Notes: generated from the sequence alone by a model not told the origin. Shown: positions 23,309-32,100, numbered from the stretch's first letter. The stretch is DNA of 45,362 bases from Coriobacteriia bacterium (GCA_030523425.1 JAUNIP010000010.1:1-45362); one strand, 5' to 3'. Program-made: numbers and translations.

Positions 23309-24655
23309 ATGGCAAAGAAACACATACCCTACGACCAAAAGTACTACGACCCGGAAATCGAGTGCGCTTCCCGCGAAGAGCTGGAAGCCCTGCAGTTGGA
23401 AAACCTGAAGGAGGAACTGGTCTTCGCCTACGAAAACGCGCCGTACTACAAGCGCACATGGGACGAAGCCGGCGTTGACCCCTACAGCGTGACCAGCCTG
23501 AAGGACCTGGAGAAGTTCCCCTTCATCGCCAAGCAGACCGAACGCGACACCCAAGGCGTGGGCAGCTTCTTCGGCGAGCTGTGCGCCGTGCCCGAAGACG
23601 ACGTGGTGTACATGGCAACCAGTTCCGGCTCTACCGGCGTGCCCACCATGAGCCCGTTCAACCAGAAGGACTTCGACGACTTCATGGACGCCGAAAGCCG
23701 CCTGTTCTGGCAGGCCGGCATGCGCCCGAACGACCGCTACCTGCACGGCATGAATTTCGCCCTGTACGTGGGCGGCCCCTGCGTCATCGGCGCGCAGAAC
23801 TTAGGCGCGCTGGGCATCTGGGTGGGCGCGGTGCCTTCCGATCGCCTGCTGTGGGCCATGAAGCACTACCAACCCACGTTCTTCTGGTCGTCGCCATCGT
23901 ATGCGTGGCTTTTGGGGCAAAAGGCCATCGAAAAGGGGTATGACCCCAAGGTTGACTTCGCCAGCCTGAAGACCATCATCATTTCCGGCGAACCCGGTGG
24001 CTCCATCGAAACCACGCGTAAGGCCATCGAAGACATCTGGGATGCCAGCGTGTACGACTTCTTCGGCCTGTCCGACATCTACGGCGCGTGCGCGGCCATG
24101 TGCGAACACAAGGACGGCCTGCACCTGATAGAGGACCAGATTCTGGTGGAAGTCATCAACCCCGAAACCGGCGAGGTGCTGCCCGAAGGCGAAACCGGCG
24201 AAATTGTGTACACCACGCTGAAGAAGCACGCGCGCCCCATGATCCGCTTCCGTTCGGGCGACATCGGCCGCATCAACAAGCAGAAATGCGAATGCGGGCG
24301 CACCACCACGCGCATCTACATCCAGGGCCGCCGCGACGAGATGTTCATCGTCAGCGCCGTGAATGTGTTCCCGTCCGACATCGAATACGTGGTGCGCAAC
24401 GATTCCGGGCTTTCCGGCGAATACCGCATCCGCGTGTACGACCAGAACTACACCACGAAATACGAAGTGTCCGTTGAGCGCGTATTCGGCAGCGACGAGC
24501 CCTTCGACGAAGTGGCGCGGCGCGTGGAAAACGAGCTGAAGACCCACTGCGGCGTGCGCCCGGCCAAGGTGTTAGTGTTCGAAAACGGCAAGCTGGGTGT
24601 AGAATCCGAACATAAGGCGTCCCGTTTCATCGACGAGCGAAAGAAGGCTGAGTAA
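23309..24655 (+). CDS. Phenylacetate-CoA ligase-family (PaaK-like) AMP-forming enzyme
   Basis: A 448-residue ANL-superfamily ligase making an acyl-CoA from an aryl or related acid, ATP and CoA. The ATP-binding P-loop-like motif is SSGSTGVPT (residues ~108-116), the A5-like region is YDFFGLSDIYG, and the hinge/A8 region is FRSGDIG with GRRDEMFIVSAVNVFPSDIE, all as in PaaK. Such genes often accompany 2-oxoacid:ferredoxin oxidoreductases in anaerobes; here the Por genes are 750 bp downstream past a terminator. That supports an arylacetate/arylpyruvate role but not a single transcript. GGGAGG precedes the ATG. The next gene starts 1 bp after the TAA. Confidence 0.87.
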   Translation: MAKKHIPYDQKYYDPEIECASREELEALQLENLKEELVFAYENAPYYKRTWDEAGVDPYSVTSLKDLEKFPFIAKQTERDTQGVGSFFGELCAVPEDDVVYMATSSGSTGVPTMSPFNQKDFDDFMDAESRLFWQAGMRPNDRYLHGMNFALYVGGPCVIGAQNLGALGIWVGAVPSDRLLWAMKHYQPTFFWSSPSYAWLLGQKAIEKGYDPKVDFASLKTIIISGEPGGSIETTRKAIEDIWDASVYDFFGLSDIYGACAAMCEHKDGLHLIEDQILVEVINPETGEVLPEGETGEIVYTTLKKHARPMIRFRSGDIGRINKQKCECGRTTTRIYIQGRRDEMFIVSAVNVFPSDIEYVVRNDSGLSGEYRIRVYDQNYTTKYEVSVERVFGSDEPFDEVARRVENELKTHCGVRPAKVLVFENGKLGVESEHKASRFIDERKKAE

Positions 24656-24656
24656 C

Positions 24657-25307
24657 ATGGCACGCACCTTTGCAGTTTCCGGCCAGCACTACCTGTTTGA
24701 CGTGCAGGCCTTTGCCCACACCGTTTTGGCGGAAGGCGGCAGCGAATACGCCTACGCGCTGCGCGACCGCACCACGGCCCAGGTGATCGACGACGTGGCC
24801 ACCGGCGCTTCTGAGCTAGGTGTGCTGCTGCAGACGTCCGACACGGCGGCCGAACTTGACGCGGCCCTGGAAGCCCGCGGCCTGGAATTCACCGCGGTGG
24901 TGGAAAGTTCCCCCATGGTGGCGCTTTCGGCCAGCCACCCGCTTTCCAACGCGAAAAGCCTGCACTTAGACCAGCTGGCTGATTGGCCTTATCTGTACTT
25001 CGACCAGGGCGAAGATGCCCCGGCGGCCTTCGCCGAAGAAGCGCTTTCGCATATTCCCCGCGGCAAGACCATCGCTTGCACCGACCGCGCCAGCCTGTCT
25101 GAGCTGATCACGGCCCTGAACGGCTATACGGTGACCAGCGGCATTCTGGTGGGCATCACCGACGGCGGCTCGCTTGCCACCGTGCCCCTGGAAACCGACG
25201 AGCGCTTGACCTTGGGGTATGTGCTACCGAAGGGTGCGCAGCTAAGTGACCTGGGCCAACGTTTTGTGGCCTACCTGGAAAAGAGCCTGAAGCTGTACGC
25301 ACGGTAA
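24657..25307 (+). CDS. Orphan LysR-type ligand-binding domain protein
   Basis: A 216-residue soluble protein resembling the effector-binding domain of LysR regulators without the DNA-binding helix-turn-helix. Supporting features are the SPMVALSASHPLSN stretch (the HPL segment is a hallmark of LysR effector domains), a following DWPYLYFDQG, and a closing FVAYLEKSL helix. The start at 24657, one base after the ligase stop, is well supported and leaves no room for a helix-turn-helix. Its coupling to the PaaK-like gene suggests it senses or carries the acid or its CoA ester; this is inference. A strong terminator follows. Confidence 0.7.
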   Translation: MARTFAVSGQHYLFDVQAFAHTVLAEGGSEYAYALRDRTTAQVIDDVATGASELGVLLQTSDTAAELDAALEARGLEFTAVVESSPMVALSASHPLSNAKSLHLDQLADWPYLYFDQGEDAPAAFAEEALSHIPRGKTIACTDRASLSELITALNGYTVTSGILVGITDGGSLATVPLETDERLTLGYVLPKGAQLSDLGQRFVAYLEKSLKLYAR

Positions 25308-25333
25308 ATCTGGGCACTTTGACTGCACCAGTG

Positions 25334-25364
25334 CGCCCGCCGCAACCTGAGCGGCGGGCGTTTT
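25334..25364 (+). terminator. Intrinsic terminator between the ligase unit and the Por genes
   Basis: A perfect 10-bp stem CGCCCGCCGC/GCGGCGGGCG with a 7-nt loop, then TTTT. A -10-like TACAAT at 25369-25374 lies immediately downstream and may start the Por transcript. Confidence 0.88.
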
Positions 25365-25409
25365 CGCATACAATAGGCACGCAACAAAATCTTGATCGCA
25401 GGGGGATTC

Positions 25410-26423
25410 ATGATCGAAGTGTTATGGCATGGGCGCGGCGGGCAGGGCGCGTTCACGGCGGCGCGGCTGCTAGGCGCGGCTGCGGCCTTGGCACCGGGAA
25501 CGCACGCGCTGGCTTTTCCGTCCTTCGGGCCCGAACGGCGTGGGGCGCCCATGCGGGCGTTCACAAAGCTTTCGGATGCGCCGGTGGGGGACCGCAGCGC
25601 CATCAACCAGGCGGATTTCGTGGTGTATTTGGACCAGACGCTGTTTGCGCAAGGCTGGGAACGCGAATTGAAGCCCGGCGGCCGCGCATTGGTGAACACC
25701 ACCCACAGCTTCGATGACCCGCGCATTCTTTCGCTGGACGCCAGCGGTCTTTCGCTGGAAGTGCTAGGGCGGGACATTCCCAACACCGTGTTTTTGGGCG
25801 CGCTTGCTGTGCTGTGCGAAGGCCTGCAGCCTGACCAGGCGAAAGAGGCGGTGCGCCAGTACATGGCACCGAAGCTGCATGACGCCAACCTGCGCATCAT
25901 CGATCGCGTGGTGGCGCAGCTGGTGCAAGGCGAAGCTGCCGCGCCGGCAACGGGTGCAGCTCCTGCCGAAGTGGGGAAGGCTTCCAACTGCGAAGCAGGC
26001 ACCCCCGCAGCAGGCTTAGAAGCCCTCGACCAGCCCCAACCGCCCGCCAACCGCCGCATTCCCACCCTGCGCACGCCTCCGGCCGACCACGCCGTATACG
26101 CGCGCAACACCTGCTGGGATGCGGGCCACCTGGTCACGAAGAACGCCGGCTGGCGCACCCAGTGCCCCGTGATTGACCCCGCCGCCTGCACCGGTTGCCT
26201 GAAATGCTATATGGACTGCCCCGACGGCACCATCTACAAGGTGAAAGCTGCAACAAGCGTCACCCCAACCGGAGGCGGCGAAGCCGCCGGAGTGGAGAAA
26301 TCTACTCCCAATGCCGGCACCCCTATCGCCATCGACTACGACTTCTGCAAGGGCTGCGGCATGTGCGTGCGTGCGTGCCGCTTTGGCGCCCTGAGCATGA
26401 TTCCGGAAGGAGGTCAGGCCTAA
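25410..26423 (+). CDS. 2-oxoacid:ferredoxin oxidoreductase, fused gamma and delta (ferredoxin) subunits
   Basis: A 337-residue fusion. Residues ~1-180 form the gamma subunit (EVLWHGRGGQGAFTAA opening; FPSFGPERRGAP). Residues ~235-337 form the delta subunit with two [4Fe-4S] clusters, CTGCLKCYMDCP and CKGCGMCVRACRFGA. A ~50-residue Ala/Pro-rich linker joins them, and a second low-complexity insert (~275-302) separates the two cluster motifs. It serves with PorA and PorB in CoA-dependent oxidative decarboxylation of 2-oxoacids or the reverse. ATG 25410 follows GGGGGA at 25401; TTG 25392 is the other possible start. porA begins 1 bp after its stop. Confidence 0.9.
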   Translation: MIEVLWHGRGGQGAFTAARLLGAAAALAPGTHALAFPSFGPERRGAPMRAFTKLSDAPVGDRSAINQADFVVYLDQTLFAQGWERELKPGGRALVNTTHSFDDPRILSLDASGLSLEVLGRDIPNTVFLGALAVLCEGLQPDQAKEAVRQYMAPKLHDANLRIIDRVVAQLVQGEAAAPATGAAPAEVGKASNCEAGTPAAGLEALDQPQPPANRRIPTLRTPPADHAVYARNTCWDAGHLVTKNAGWRTQCPVIDPAACTGCLKCYMDCPDGTIYKVKAATSVTPTGGGEAAGVEKSTPNAGTPIAIDYDFCKGCGMCVRACRFGALSMIPEGGQA

Positions 26424-26424
26424 C

Positions 26425-27597
26425 ATGTTGCGGTTCCTTTCGGGCGACGAAGCCTTGGCCGAAGGCGTGCGCCTGGCAAAACCCCAGGTGATAAGCGCCT
26501 ATCCTATTACCCCGCAAACCGTGGTGGTGGAGCGCCTAAGCGAAATGGTGGAAGCGGGCACGCTGGATGCGGAATACTTGCACGTGGAATCGGAACATTC
26601 CGCCCTTAGCGCGGCCATGGGCGCCAGCGCCACGGGCGTGCGCACCTTCACGGCTACCAGCAGCCAAGGCCTGCTGTACATGGCCGAAGTGCTCACGTAC
26701 GCCGCCGGCGGGCGCTTTCCCATCGTGATGATGAACGCCAACCGCTCCACCGCGCTGCCATGGAACATATACGGCGACCAGCGTGACAGCTTGGCGCTGT
26801 TAGACCACGGCTGGATCCAGGCGTACGTGGAAAACGCCCAAGAAGCGCTGGATATGGCGCTGATGGCCTATGCCATAGCCGAAAACCCCCAGGTGAGCAC
26901 GCCGTTCATGGTGAACCTGGACGGCTTCGCCCTCACGCACACCTACGAAAGCGTAGACATTCCCACGCCCGAACAGGCCGATGAGTTCCTGCCGCCGTTC
27001 GAAACCGCCAACAAGTTCGACTTCGCGCACCCGGTGAACATGGGCTACACCGCGGGGCCGGAGCACAACACGTACTACAAGTACTGGGCGCACCAGGACA
27101 TGCTGGATGCCGCAAGCGTAATCACGCAGGTGGAGGCGCGGTTTGCCCAGGTGATGGGCCGCACGTACCCCGGCATGGTGGAAGCCTACCGCTGCGAAGA
27201 CGCCACGCGTGTTGTGGTCACGCTGGGGTCGGCTGCGGGCCTGGTGCGCAGCGTGGTGGACGCGCTGCGCGCGCAAGGCGAAGCGATAGGCCTGCTGAAG
27301 CTGCGCTATATGCGTCCTTTCCCGGGTGCACAGATTGCCGCTGCGTTGGCGGGCGTGCATGCCGTGGCCGTGCTGGAAAAAGACATCTCCTTCGGCGCGG
27401 AAGGAACCGTTGCCACCAATGTGAATTCCGCCTTGCACCAAGCGGGCGTGCGCGTTCCCACCTACAACTTCGTGGGCGGCCTAGGCGGGGCCGACATTAG
27501 CCCTGACCAGGTAAAAGACATGTTCGCCGCGCTGGAAAACCCGGCGGGGCTGCCCCTGGTCACCTTCTTAGGCGTGCCAGAAGAAGGGAGGTGCTAA
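26425..27597 (+). CDS. porA: 2-oxoacid:ferredoxin oxidoreductase alpha subunit
   Basis: A 390-residue alpha subunit with the pyrimidine-binding thiamine-diphosphate domain. SAYPITPQT is the family signature near the N-terminus, followed by VESEHSALSAAMGAS and the FTATSSQGLLYMAEVL segment. The C-terminal half has the transketolase-like LKLRYMRPFPG region. AAGGAGGT just upstream is the best ribosome-binding site in the window and lies inside the end of the previous gene. The substrate, pyruvate, branched or aryl 2-oxoacid, is not certain; the nearby PaaK-like ligase hints at aryl or branched acids. The gene symbol follows the pyruvate type by convention. Confidence 0.88.
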   Translation: MLRFLSGDEALAEGVRLAKPQVISAYPITPQTVVVERLSEMVEAGTLDAEYLHVESEHSALSAAMGASATGVRTFTATSSQGLLYMAEVLTYAAGGRFPIVMMNANRSTALPWNIYGDQRDSLALLDHGWIQAYVENAQEALDMALMAYAIAENPQVSTPFMVNLDGFALTHTYESVDIPTPEQADEFLPPFETANKFDFAHPVNMGYTAGPEHNTYYKYWAHQDMLDAASVITQVEARFAQVMGRTYPGMVEAYRCEDATRVVVTLGSAAGLVRSVVDALRAQGEAIGLLKLRYMRPFPGAQIAAALAGVHAVAVLEKDISFGAEGTVATNVNSALHQAGVRVPTYNFVGGLGGADISPDQVKDMFAALENPAGLPLVTFLGVPEEGRC

Positions 27598-27598
27598 C

Positions 27599-28495
27599 AT
27601 GGCCATCACCGCGAAAACCATCTCCGACAATGAACTGTTTTTCGGCCATAAGGCCTGCGCAGGCTGCGGCGGCAGCTTGGCGGTGCGCCATGCGCTGAAG
27701 GTGTTCGGCGAAAACACCGTGTGTGCTCTGCCGGCCGGCTGTATGAGCGCGGTGGGCTTTGTGTTCCCGCAGCTGTGCTTCGCCAACAACGCTATGATTA
27801 CGCCGTTTGCCGCCACGGCTTCTGTGCTTTCGGGCATCCGCGCGGGGCTGAAGGTGCAAGGCCTTGACCCTGCGGAATACCCCGTGGTGGGCTTCGCCGG
27901 CGACGGCGGCACGGCCGACATCGGCATCCAGGCGCTCAGCGGTGCCATCGACCGCAACGACGACATCATTTACGTGTGCTACGACAACGAAGCCTACATG
28001 AACACCGGCGTGCAGAAAAGCAGCCTGACGCCCTTCGGCGCGAAGACCACCACCACGCCAAGCGGCAAAAACGTGCATGGCTGCCTGACGCAGAAGAAGA
28101 ACATGTTCGAAATAGTGGCCGCCCATGGCATAAGTTACGCCGCCACGGCCAGCGTGGGTTACCTGCCGGACTTCCTGAAGAAGCTGGAAAAGGCCGCCAA
28201 TGTGCGCGGCACGCGCTACCTGCACGTGCTTGCCCCATGCCCCACGGGCTGGGGATACCCGGTTGATGAAACGGCCGACATTGCCAAGGAAGTGGTGGAT
28301 TGCGGCCTGTGGTATCTGGCCGAATACGAAAACGGTCAGTTCAGGCTGACGCGCAACCCCGCCGAATTCACCAGCGTGGAACACTACTTGCGCCGTCAGG
28401 CGCGCTTCCGCGGGGTGGACGAAGCGGACGTGGCCGCCATTGTGGCAGGCCGCGACGCCAAGTGGGAACGCATGCGTGCGGAGTGGGGCAACTAA
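27599..28495 (+). CDS. porB: 2-oxoacid:ferredoxin oxidoreductase beta subunit
   Basis: A 298-residue beta subunit carrying the thiamine-diphosphate pyrophosphate site and a [4Fe-4S] cluster. The TPP motif is FAGDGGTADIG from about residue 101. Cluster cysteines include the N-terminal C-x2-C in KACAGCGG and the cysteine in LAPCPTGWG. It starts one base after the porA stop, with GGGAGG upstream, so gamma-delta, alpha and beta form one tightly packed operon. Its C-terminal ~50 residues (after RNPAEFTSVEHYL) are charged and fit the pyruvate/2-ketoisovalerate beta family. Cytosolic. Confidence 0.9.
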   Translation: MAITAKTISDNELFFGHKACAGCGGSLAVRHALKVFGENTVCALPAGCMSAVGFVFPQLCFANNAMITPFAATASVLSGIRAGLKVQGLDPAEYPVVGFAGDGGTADIGIQALSGAIDRNDDIIYVCYDNEAYMNTGVQKSSLTPFGAKTTTTPSGKNVHGCLTQKKNMFEIVAAHGISYAATASVGYLPDFLKKLEKAANVRGTRYLHVLAPCPTGWGYPVDETADIAKEVVDCGLWYLAEYENGQFRLTRNPAEFTSVEHYLRRQARFRGVDEADVAAIVAGRDAKWERMRAEWGN

Positions 28496-28498
28496 GCC

Positions 28499-29344
28499 GT
28501 GGATGCCGAACTGACTTCCAACCTGCAGGCCAAGCTGGAAACCCTGCGTGCGAATCTGCGCGCACTAGGTGCGGTGGCCGTCAGCTTTTCGGGCGGGGTG
28601 GATTCCACCTTGCTGCTGGCCCTTGCGCACGAACAGTTGCCGGGGCGCGTGCTTGCCGTCACGGAAACCAACGCGCTGTACCCGGCGCGCGAAACCGCCG
28701 AAGCCCAGGCGTTCTGCGAACAGCACGGCATCCCGCAGGTGCTGATAGACCACAACCCCGAACAGGTGGAAGGCTTCAGCGAAAACCCGCGCAACCGCTG
28801 TTACTTGTGCAAGGTGGACCTGTTCGCCCGCGTGCAGGAAGCGGCTGATGCGCACGCGCATACTCAAGGCTGGATGGCGGCAGGGGAACACCTTGCCTGC
28901 GCGGAAGGCTCCAACGTGTCCGACCAGGCGGACTTCCGTCCCGGCGCGCAGGCTGTGAAGGAACGGGGCGTCTTAAGCCCGCTTGAAGCGGCGGGGCTTA
29001 CCAAACAAGACATCCGCGCCATCAGCAAGCGCTTGGGGCTTCCCACCTGGGACAAGCCTTCGTTTGCCTGCCTGGCAACGCGGTTTGCGTACGGGCAGAC
29101 CATCACGCGCGAACTGCTGCAGCGCGTAGATGCCGCCGAGCAGCTGCTGATAGACGCAGGCTTTGCGCAGGTGCGCGTGCGCGTGCACGACCAAGGCGCC
29201 GTGGCGCGTGTGGAAGTGGCGCCGCAGCGCACGGCCGAAGCGCTTGCCTTCTTGGGCGAAGGCGGCAGCGAAGCGCTGCATGCGTTGGGGTTCAAGCACG
29301 TGTGCCTGGACGCCGATGGCTACCGCACCGGCTCCATGAACTAA
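28499..29344 (+). CDS. larE: LarE-type ATP-dependent sacrificial sulfur transferase
   Basis: A 281-residue PP-loop enzyme (SGGVDST from S31) of the LarE family. LarE adenylates pyridinium biscarboxylic acid mononucleotide and donates sulfur to it during synthesis of the nickel-pincer cofactor of lactate racemase-like enzymes. C191 in FACLATRF aligns with the sulfur-donating cysteine of Lactobacillus LarE. NRCYLCK supplies two further cysteines. It begins 3 bp after porB at a GTG with no good ribosome-binding site, so translation may be coupled. larA, larB and larC are not in the window. Confidence 0.85.
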   Translation: MDAELTSNLQAKLETLRANLRALGAVAVSFSGGVDSTLLLALAHEQLPGRVLAVTETNALYPARETAEAQAFCEQHGIPQVLIDHNPEQVEGFSENPRNRCYLCKVDLFARVQEAADAHAHTQGWMAAGEHLACAEGSNVSDQADFRPGAQAVKERGVLSPLEAAGLTKQDIRAISKRLGLPTWDKPSFACLATRFAYGQTITRELLQRVDAAEQLLIDAGFAQVRVRVHDQGAVARVEVAPQRTAEALAFLGEGGSEALHALGFKHVCLDADGYRTGSMN

Positions 29345-29390
29345 CAAAACCCGATTCAGGATTACCCTGTTTGCTTCCCTTTACAAAAAC

Positions 29391-29417
29391 TTGATATTGG
29401 ATTGATATACTTAATCC
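29391..29417. promoter_or_regulatory. Candidate promoter/operator of the two-component system
   Basis: TTGATAT occurs twice (29391-29397 and 29402-29409 as TTGATATA), 11 bp apart, overlapping a -10-like TATACT at 29406-29411. GGATT at 29399-29403 and AATCC at 29413-29417 form a dyad around it. The response regulator is of the OmpR class, which binds such ~11-bp direct repeats, so autoregulation is plausible. Confidence 0.5.
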
Positions 29418-29449
29418 AAATGTGCCCAATCACGAAGGACATTACGCCC

Positions 29450-30154
29450 ATGATATATTACGTTGAAGACGACACAAACATTCGCGACCTGGCCTTGTAT
29501 GCGTTGGAGCAGTCGGGGCTGGAAGCGCAGGGCTTCGCGGAAGCCGAATCGTTTTTCGCCGCCGTCCACCAACGCGTTCCCAATCTGGTGCTGCTAGACA
29601 TCATGCTTCCGGGCATGGACGGCATGGACGTGCTGCGCAAGCTGCGCAACTGCCCTGAAACCAGCGCCATCCCCGTGATGATGCTGACGGCGAAGGGCAC
29701 AGAATACGACAAGGTGAAAGGCCTTGATTCCGGCGCCGATGACTACCTGGTGAAGCCTTTCGGCATGATGGAGCTGGTCAGCCGTTGCCGCGCGCTGCTG
29801 CGCCGCTCTTCGTCCTTGCATTCCGAAGAGCCCGACCGGCAGTTGGTGGGCGGGCCTATCACGCTTTCGGAAGCCACACGCAAGGCCACGGCGGGTGACG
29901 CCGAATTGGCCCTGACCGCTAAGGAATTCGACCTGCTGAGAACCCTGATGGAAAATGGCACCATCGTCATGTCGCGCGAACGCCTGTTAGAGAAGGTGTG
30001 GGACATGGACTTCCTGGGCGAAACGCGCACGGTAGACGTGCACGTGCAGACGCTGCGCCGCAAGCTGTGCGACGCGCTGCCCGGTTCCGAGCGCCTTATC
30101 CGCACCGTGCGCGGTGTGGGGTACACCTTCGACGGCAAGTCGTGGGAAGACTAG
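29450..30154 (+). CDS. OmpR/PhoB-family response regulator
   Basis: A 234-residue two-domain regulator. The receiver domain has the acid pocket E6-D7-D8, phospho-acceptor D50 (LLDIMLPGMDG), T80 and K102 (LVKPF). The C-terminal winged helix has LTAKEFDLL and the RTVDVHVQTLRRK recognition region, ending in RTVRGVGYTF. ATG 29450 has GAAGGA at 29434-29439; an upstream in-frame start at 29402 overlaps the promoter. The partner kinase starts 3 bp downstream. The signal is unknown; sequence resembles the phosphate (PhoBR) branch but no pst genes are nearby. Confidence 0.92.
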   Translation: MIYYVEDDTNIRDLALYALEQSGLEAQGFAEAESFFAAVHQRVPNLVLLDIMLPGMDGMDVLRKLRNCPETSAIPVMMLTAKGTEYDKVKGLDSGADDYLVKPFGMMELVSRCRALLRRSSSLHSEEPDRQLVGGPITLSEATRKATAGDAELALTAKEFDLLRTLMENGTIVMSRERLLEKVWDMDFLGETRTVDVHVQTLRRKLCDALPGSERLIRTVRGVGYTFDGKSWED

Positions 30155-30157
30155 CGC

Positions 30158-31570
30158 ATGGCGCAATCGGGCGCTAAAGGCATCAGGCTTTCCCGCCGGA
30201 TCTTCTTAGGTGTCGCCGGTGTGACCGCTGCGGTGTTGCTGGTCGTTGCCGTGGTGGTGGCCCAGGTTTCTTTTAACACGTACGAGTCTTCAGCCAGCCA
30301 GGAACTGCTGGTTGAGGCTTCCCAGGCGGCCGACTTGCTGGATTCGCTTTCTGCCGATCAGCGCGTCAAGGTGGCATCGGTGCAGTTTTCCGACTTGCAC
30401 GTTACGCTTATCAGCCAAGACGGCACCGTTATCTTTGATTCCCTTTCCGACAGTGCCACTATGGAAAATCATGCGGACCGTCCGGAAATCGTTGCAGCGC
30501 GCCAAAGCGGTGAAGCGGTTTCGGCACGTCGGTCCGAAACGCTGAAGACCGATGTTTTGTATGCTGCCGTCAAGCTGAGCGATGGCAGTTTCGTCCGTTT
30601 GGGGCAAACCCGTTATTCGCTTGTTTCCGTGGCGCAAAACATGGCGTTGCCGCTGTTGGCTTTGTTGGCGCTGACCATGGCATGTTTGATGGCAATCAGC
30701 CGTTATTTGGCGAATCGCCTGTTGGCACCCATCGACAACATAGACATAGAGCATCCGCTTGACAGCGAAGTGTATGTGGAAATGCGCCCGCTGCTGCAGC
30801 GCATAGACGACCAGCAAAAGCTGCTGAAGGCCCAAAACGCCGAACTTGAAACGGCCGCCAACATGCGGCGCGACTTTTCCAGCAACGTGAGCCACGAAAT
30901 GAAAACGCCTTTGCAGGTTATCAGCGGGTATGCCGAACTCATGAAGAACGGCCTGGTTCCCGAAGCCGACCAGGTGCGTTTCAGCGGGCTTATCTATGAC
31001 GAGGCGCAGAATATGCGCGAGCTGATCAACGACGTGCTGACGCTTTCCCGCCTGGACGAATCCGACCCGTCGGAGCAAGACATGCCGGTGGATTTGGTGG
31101 CCGTGGCGGCGGATGTGCGCAAGAGGCTTAGGGTCATTGCGGAAGAGCGCCAATGCATGGTGGAGATAGGGCCGATGGATGCTTGCTGGGTTTTGGGTGA
31201 CCAAGTGCAGCTTGAGCAGGTGATTTACAACCTGACCAACAACGCGCTGCGGTATTCACCCGTTGGCTCCACGGTGCAGATTTCCTTCTACCAGAATTAC
31301 GGCGGCACCCTTGTGCGGGTAATCGATCACGGCACCGGCGTTCCCGAAGAAGAGCGGGAAAAGGTGTTTGAGCGCTTCTACCGCGTGGACAAAAGCCGCA
31401 ACAAGGAAACCGGTGGCACGGGGCTGGGCCTGGCCATCGCCAAGCACGTTGTTTCATCCCACAATGGCAGCATCACCATTCGCGAAACCATAGGCGGCGG
31501 CGCCACCTTCGTAGTAAAGTTCCCGTCCGAGCGCACCCTGCTAGACGGCCCTGCCCCCACAACCGTCTAG
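30158..31570 (+). CDS. Membrane sensor histidine kinase (PhoR-like)
   Basis: A 470-residue kinase: transmembrane helix ~17-38, an extracytoplasmic sensor of ~130 residues, a second helix ~165-187, then a short linker and the catalytic core. The phosphorylated histidine is H246 in NVSHEMKTPL. N box (NLTNNALRYSP), G1 (DHGTGVP) and G2 (GGTGLGLAIAK) are intact. The extracytoplasmic part contains LHVTLISQDGTVIFDS, a PAS/Cache-like pattern, without a nameable ligand. It forms one unit with the preceding regulator. Confidence 0.92.
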   Translation: MAQSGAKGIRLSRRIFLGVAGVTAAVLLVVAVVVAQVSFNTYESSASQELLVEASQAADLLDSLSADQRVKVASVQFSDLHVTLISQDGTVIFDSLSDSATMENHADRPEIVAARQSGEAVSARRSETLKTDVLYAAVKLSDGSFVRLGQTRYSLVSVAQNMALPLLALLALTMACLMAISRYLANRLLAPIDNIDIEHPLDSEVYVEMRPLLQRIDDQQKLLKAQNAELETAANMRRDFSSNVSHEMKTPLQVISGYAELMKNGLVPEADQVRFSGLIYDEAQNMRELINDVLTLSRLDESDPSEQDMPVDLVAVAADVRKRLRVIAEERQCMVEIGPMDACWVLGDQVQLEQVIYNLTNNALRYSPVGSTVQISFYQNYGGTLVRVIDHGTGVPEEEREKVFERFYRVDKSRNKETGGTGLGLAIAKHVVSSHNGSITIRETIGGGATFVVKFPSERTLLDGPAPTTV

Positions 31571-31578
31571 CGTGTCGG

Positions 31579-32100
31579 TTACTTGTCTCCCTTTTCGGCT
31601 TGCAGGGCGGTTTGGATGCGGTTGAAGTGCAAGAAGATGCCTTCTTCGTGCAGGCGGCAGATGTCTTCCCAGGTGGCAAGCTTGCAGTCTATGGCTTCGG
31701 ATTCCTGCAAAGTGACGTCTTGTTCGCCGAACGCCAGGCGGGCGTGGTAGATGTCCACTATGTAGTTGTCGCCGCGGGCCAGGTCTACGTTTTTGTAGCT
31801 GTGGATTGGCTGCAGGTCTAAGCCGCTGGCATCAAGGCCCACCTCTTCGGCAATTTCGCGCTGTACGCCTTGGGCCGATGTTTCGCCTGCGGAAACGCAG
31901 CCGCCGGTGGTTTCCCACCAGCCGGCCGCCCAATGCTTGTCCAAGGAACGCTGGGTGATCAGGAACTTGCCTTCCTGGTTTTCGATGATGGCCAATACGT
32001 ACAGCATGAACTGGCCTTCCTGCATGAACGCGCCTTCGCGCGGCACCGTAATCCCTAGGGGCTGCTTGTTCTCGTCGTAAATGTCAATCAGTTCGTCCAT
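31579..32100 (-). CDS. Nudix hydrolase (isopentenyl-diphosphate isomerase-like branch)
   Basis: A 173-residue Nudix protein. The box runs GGCVSAGETSAQGV then QREIAEEVGL, all key Glu residues present. The opening MDELIDIYDENKQPLG and HWAAGWWETTGG segments belong to the YfcD/Idi-like group often seen in Gram-positives, whose substrate is generally unknown. It is distinct from the MutT-like protein at 18198. It is convergent with the histidine kinase gene (8 bp between stops) and divergent from feoA. Confidence 0.86.
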   Translation of the reverse strand: MDELIDIYDENKQPLGITVPREGAFMQEGQFMLYVLAIIENQEGKFLITQRSLDKHWAAGWWETTGGCVSAGETSAQGVQREIAEEVGLDASGLDLQPIHSYKNVDLARGDNYIVDIYHARLAFGEQDVTLQESEAIDCKLATWEDICRLHEEGIFLHFNRIQTALQAEKGDK

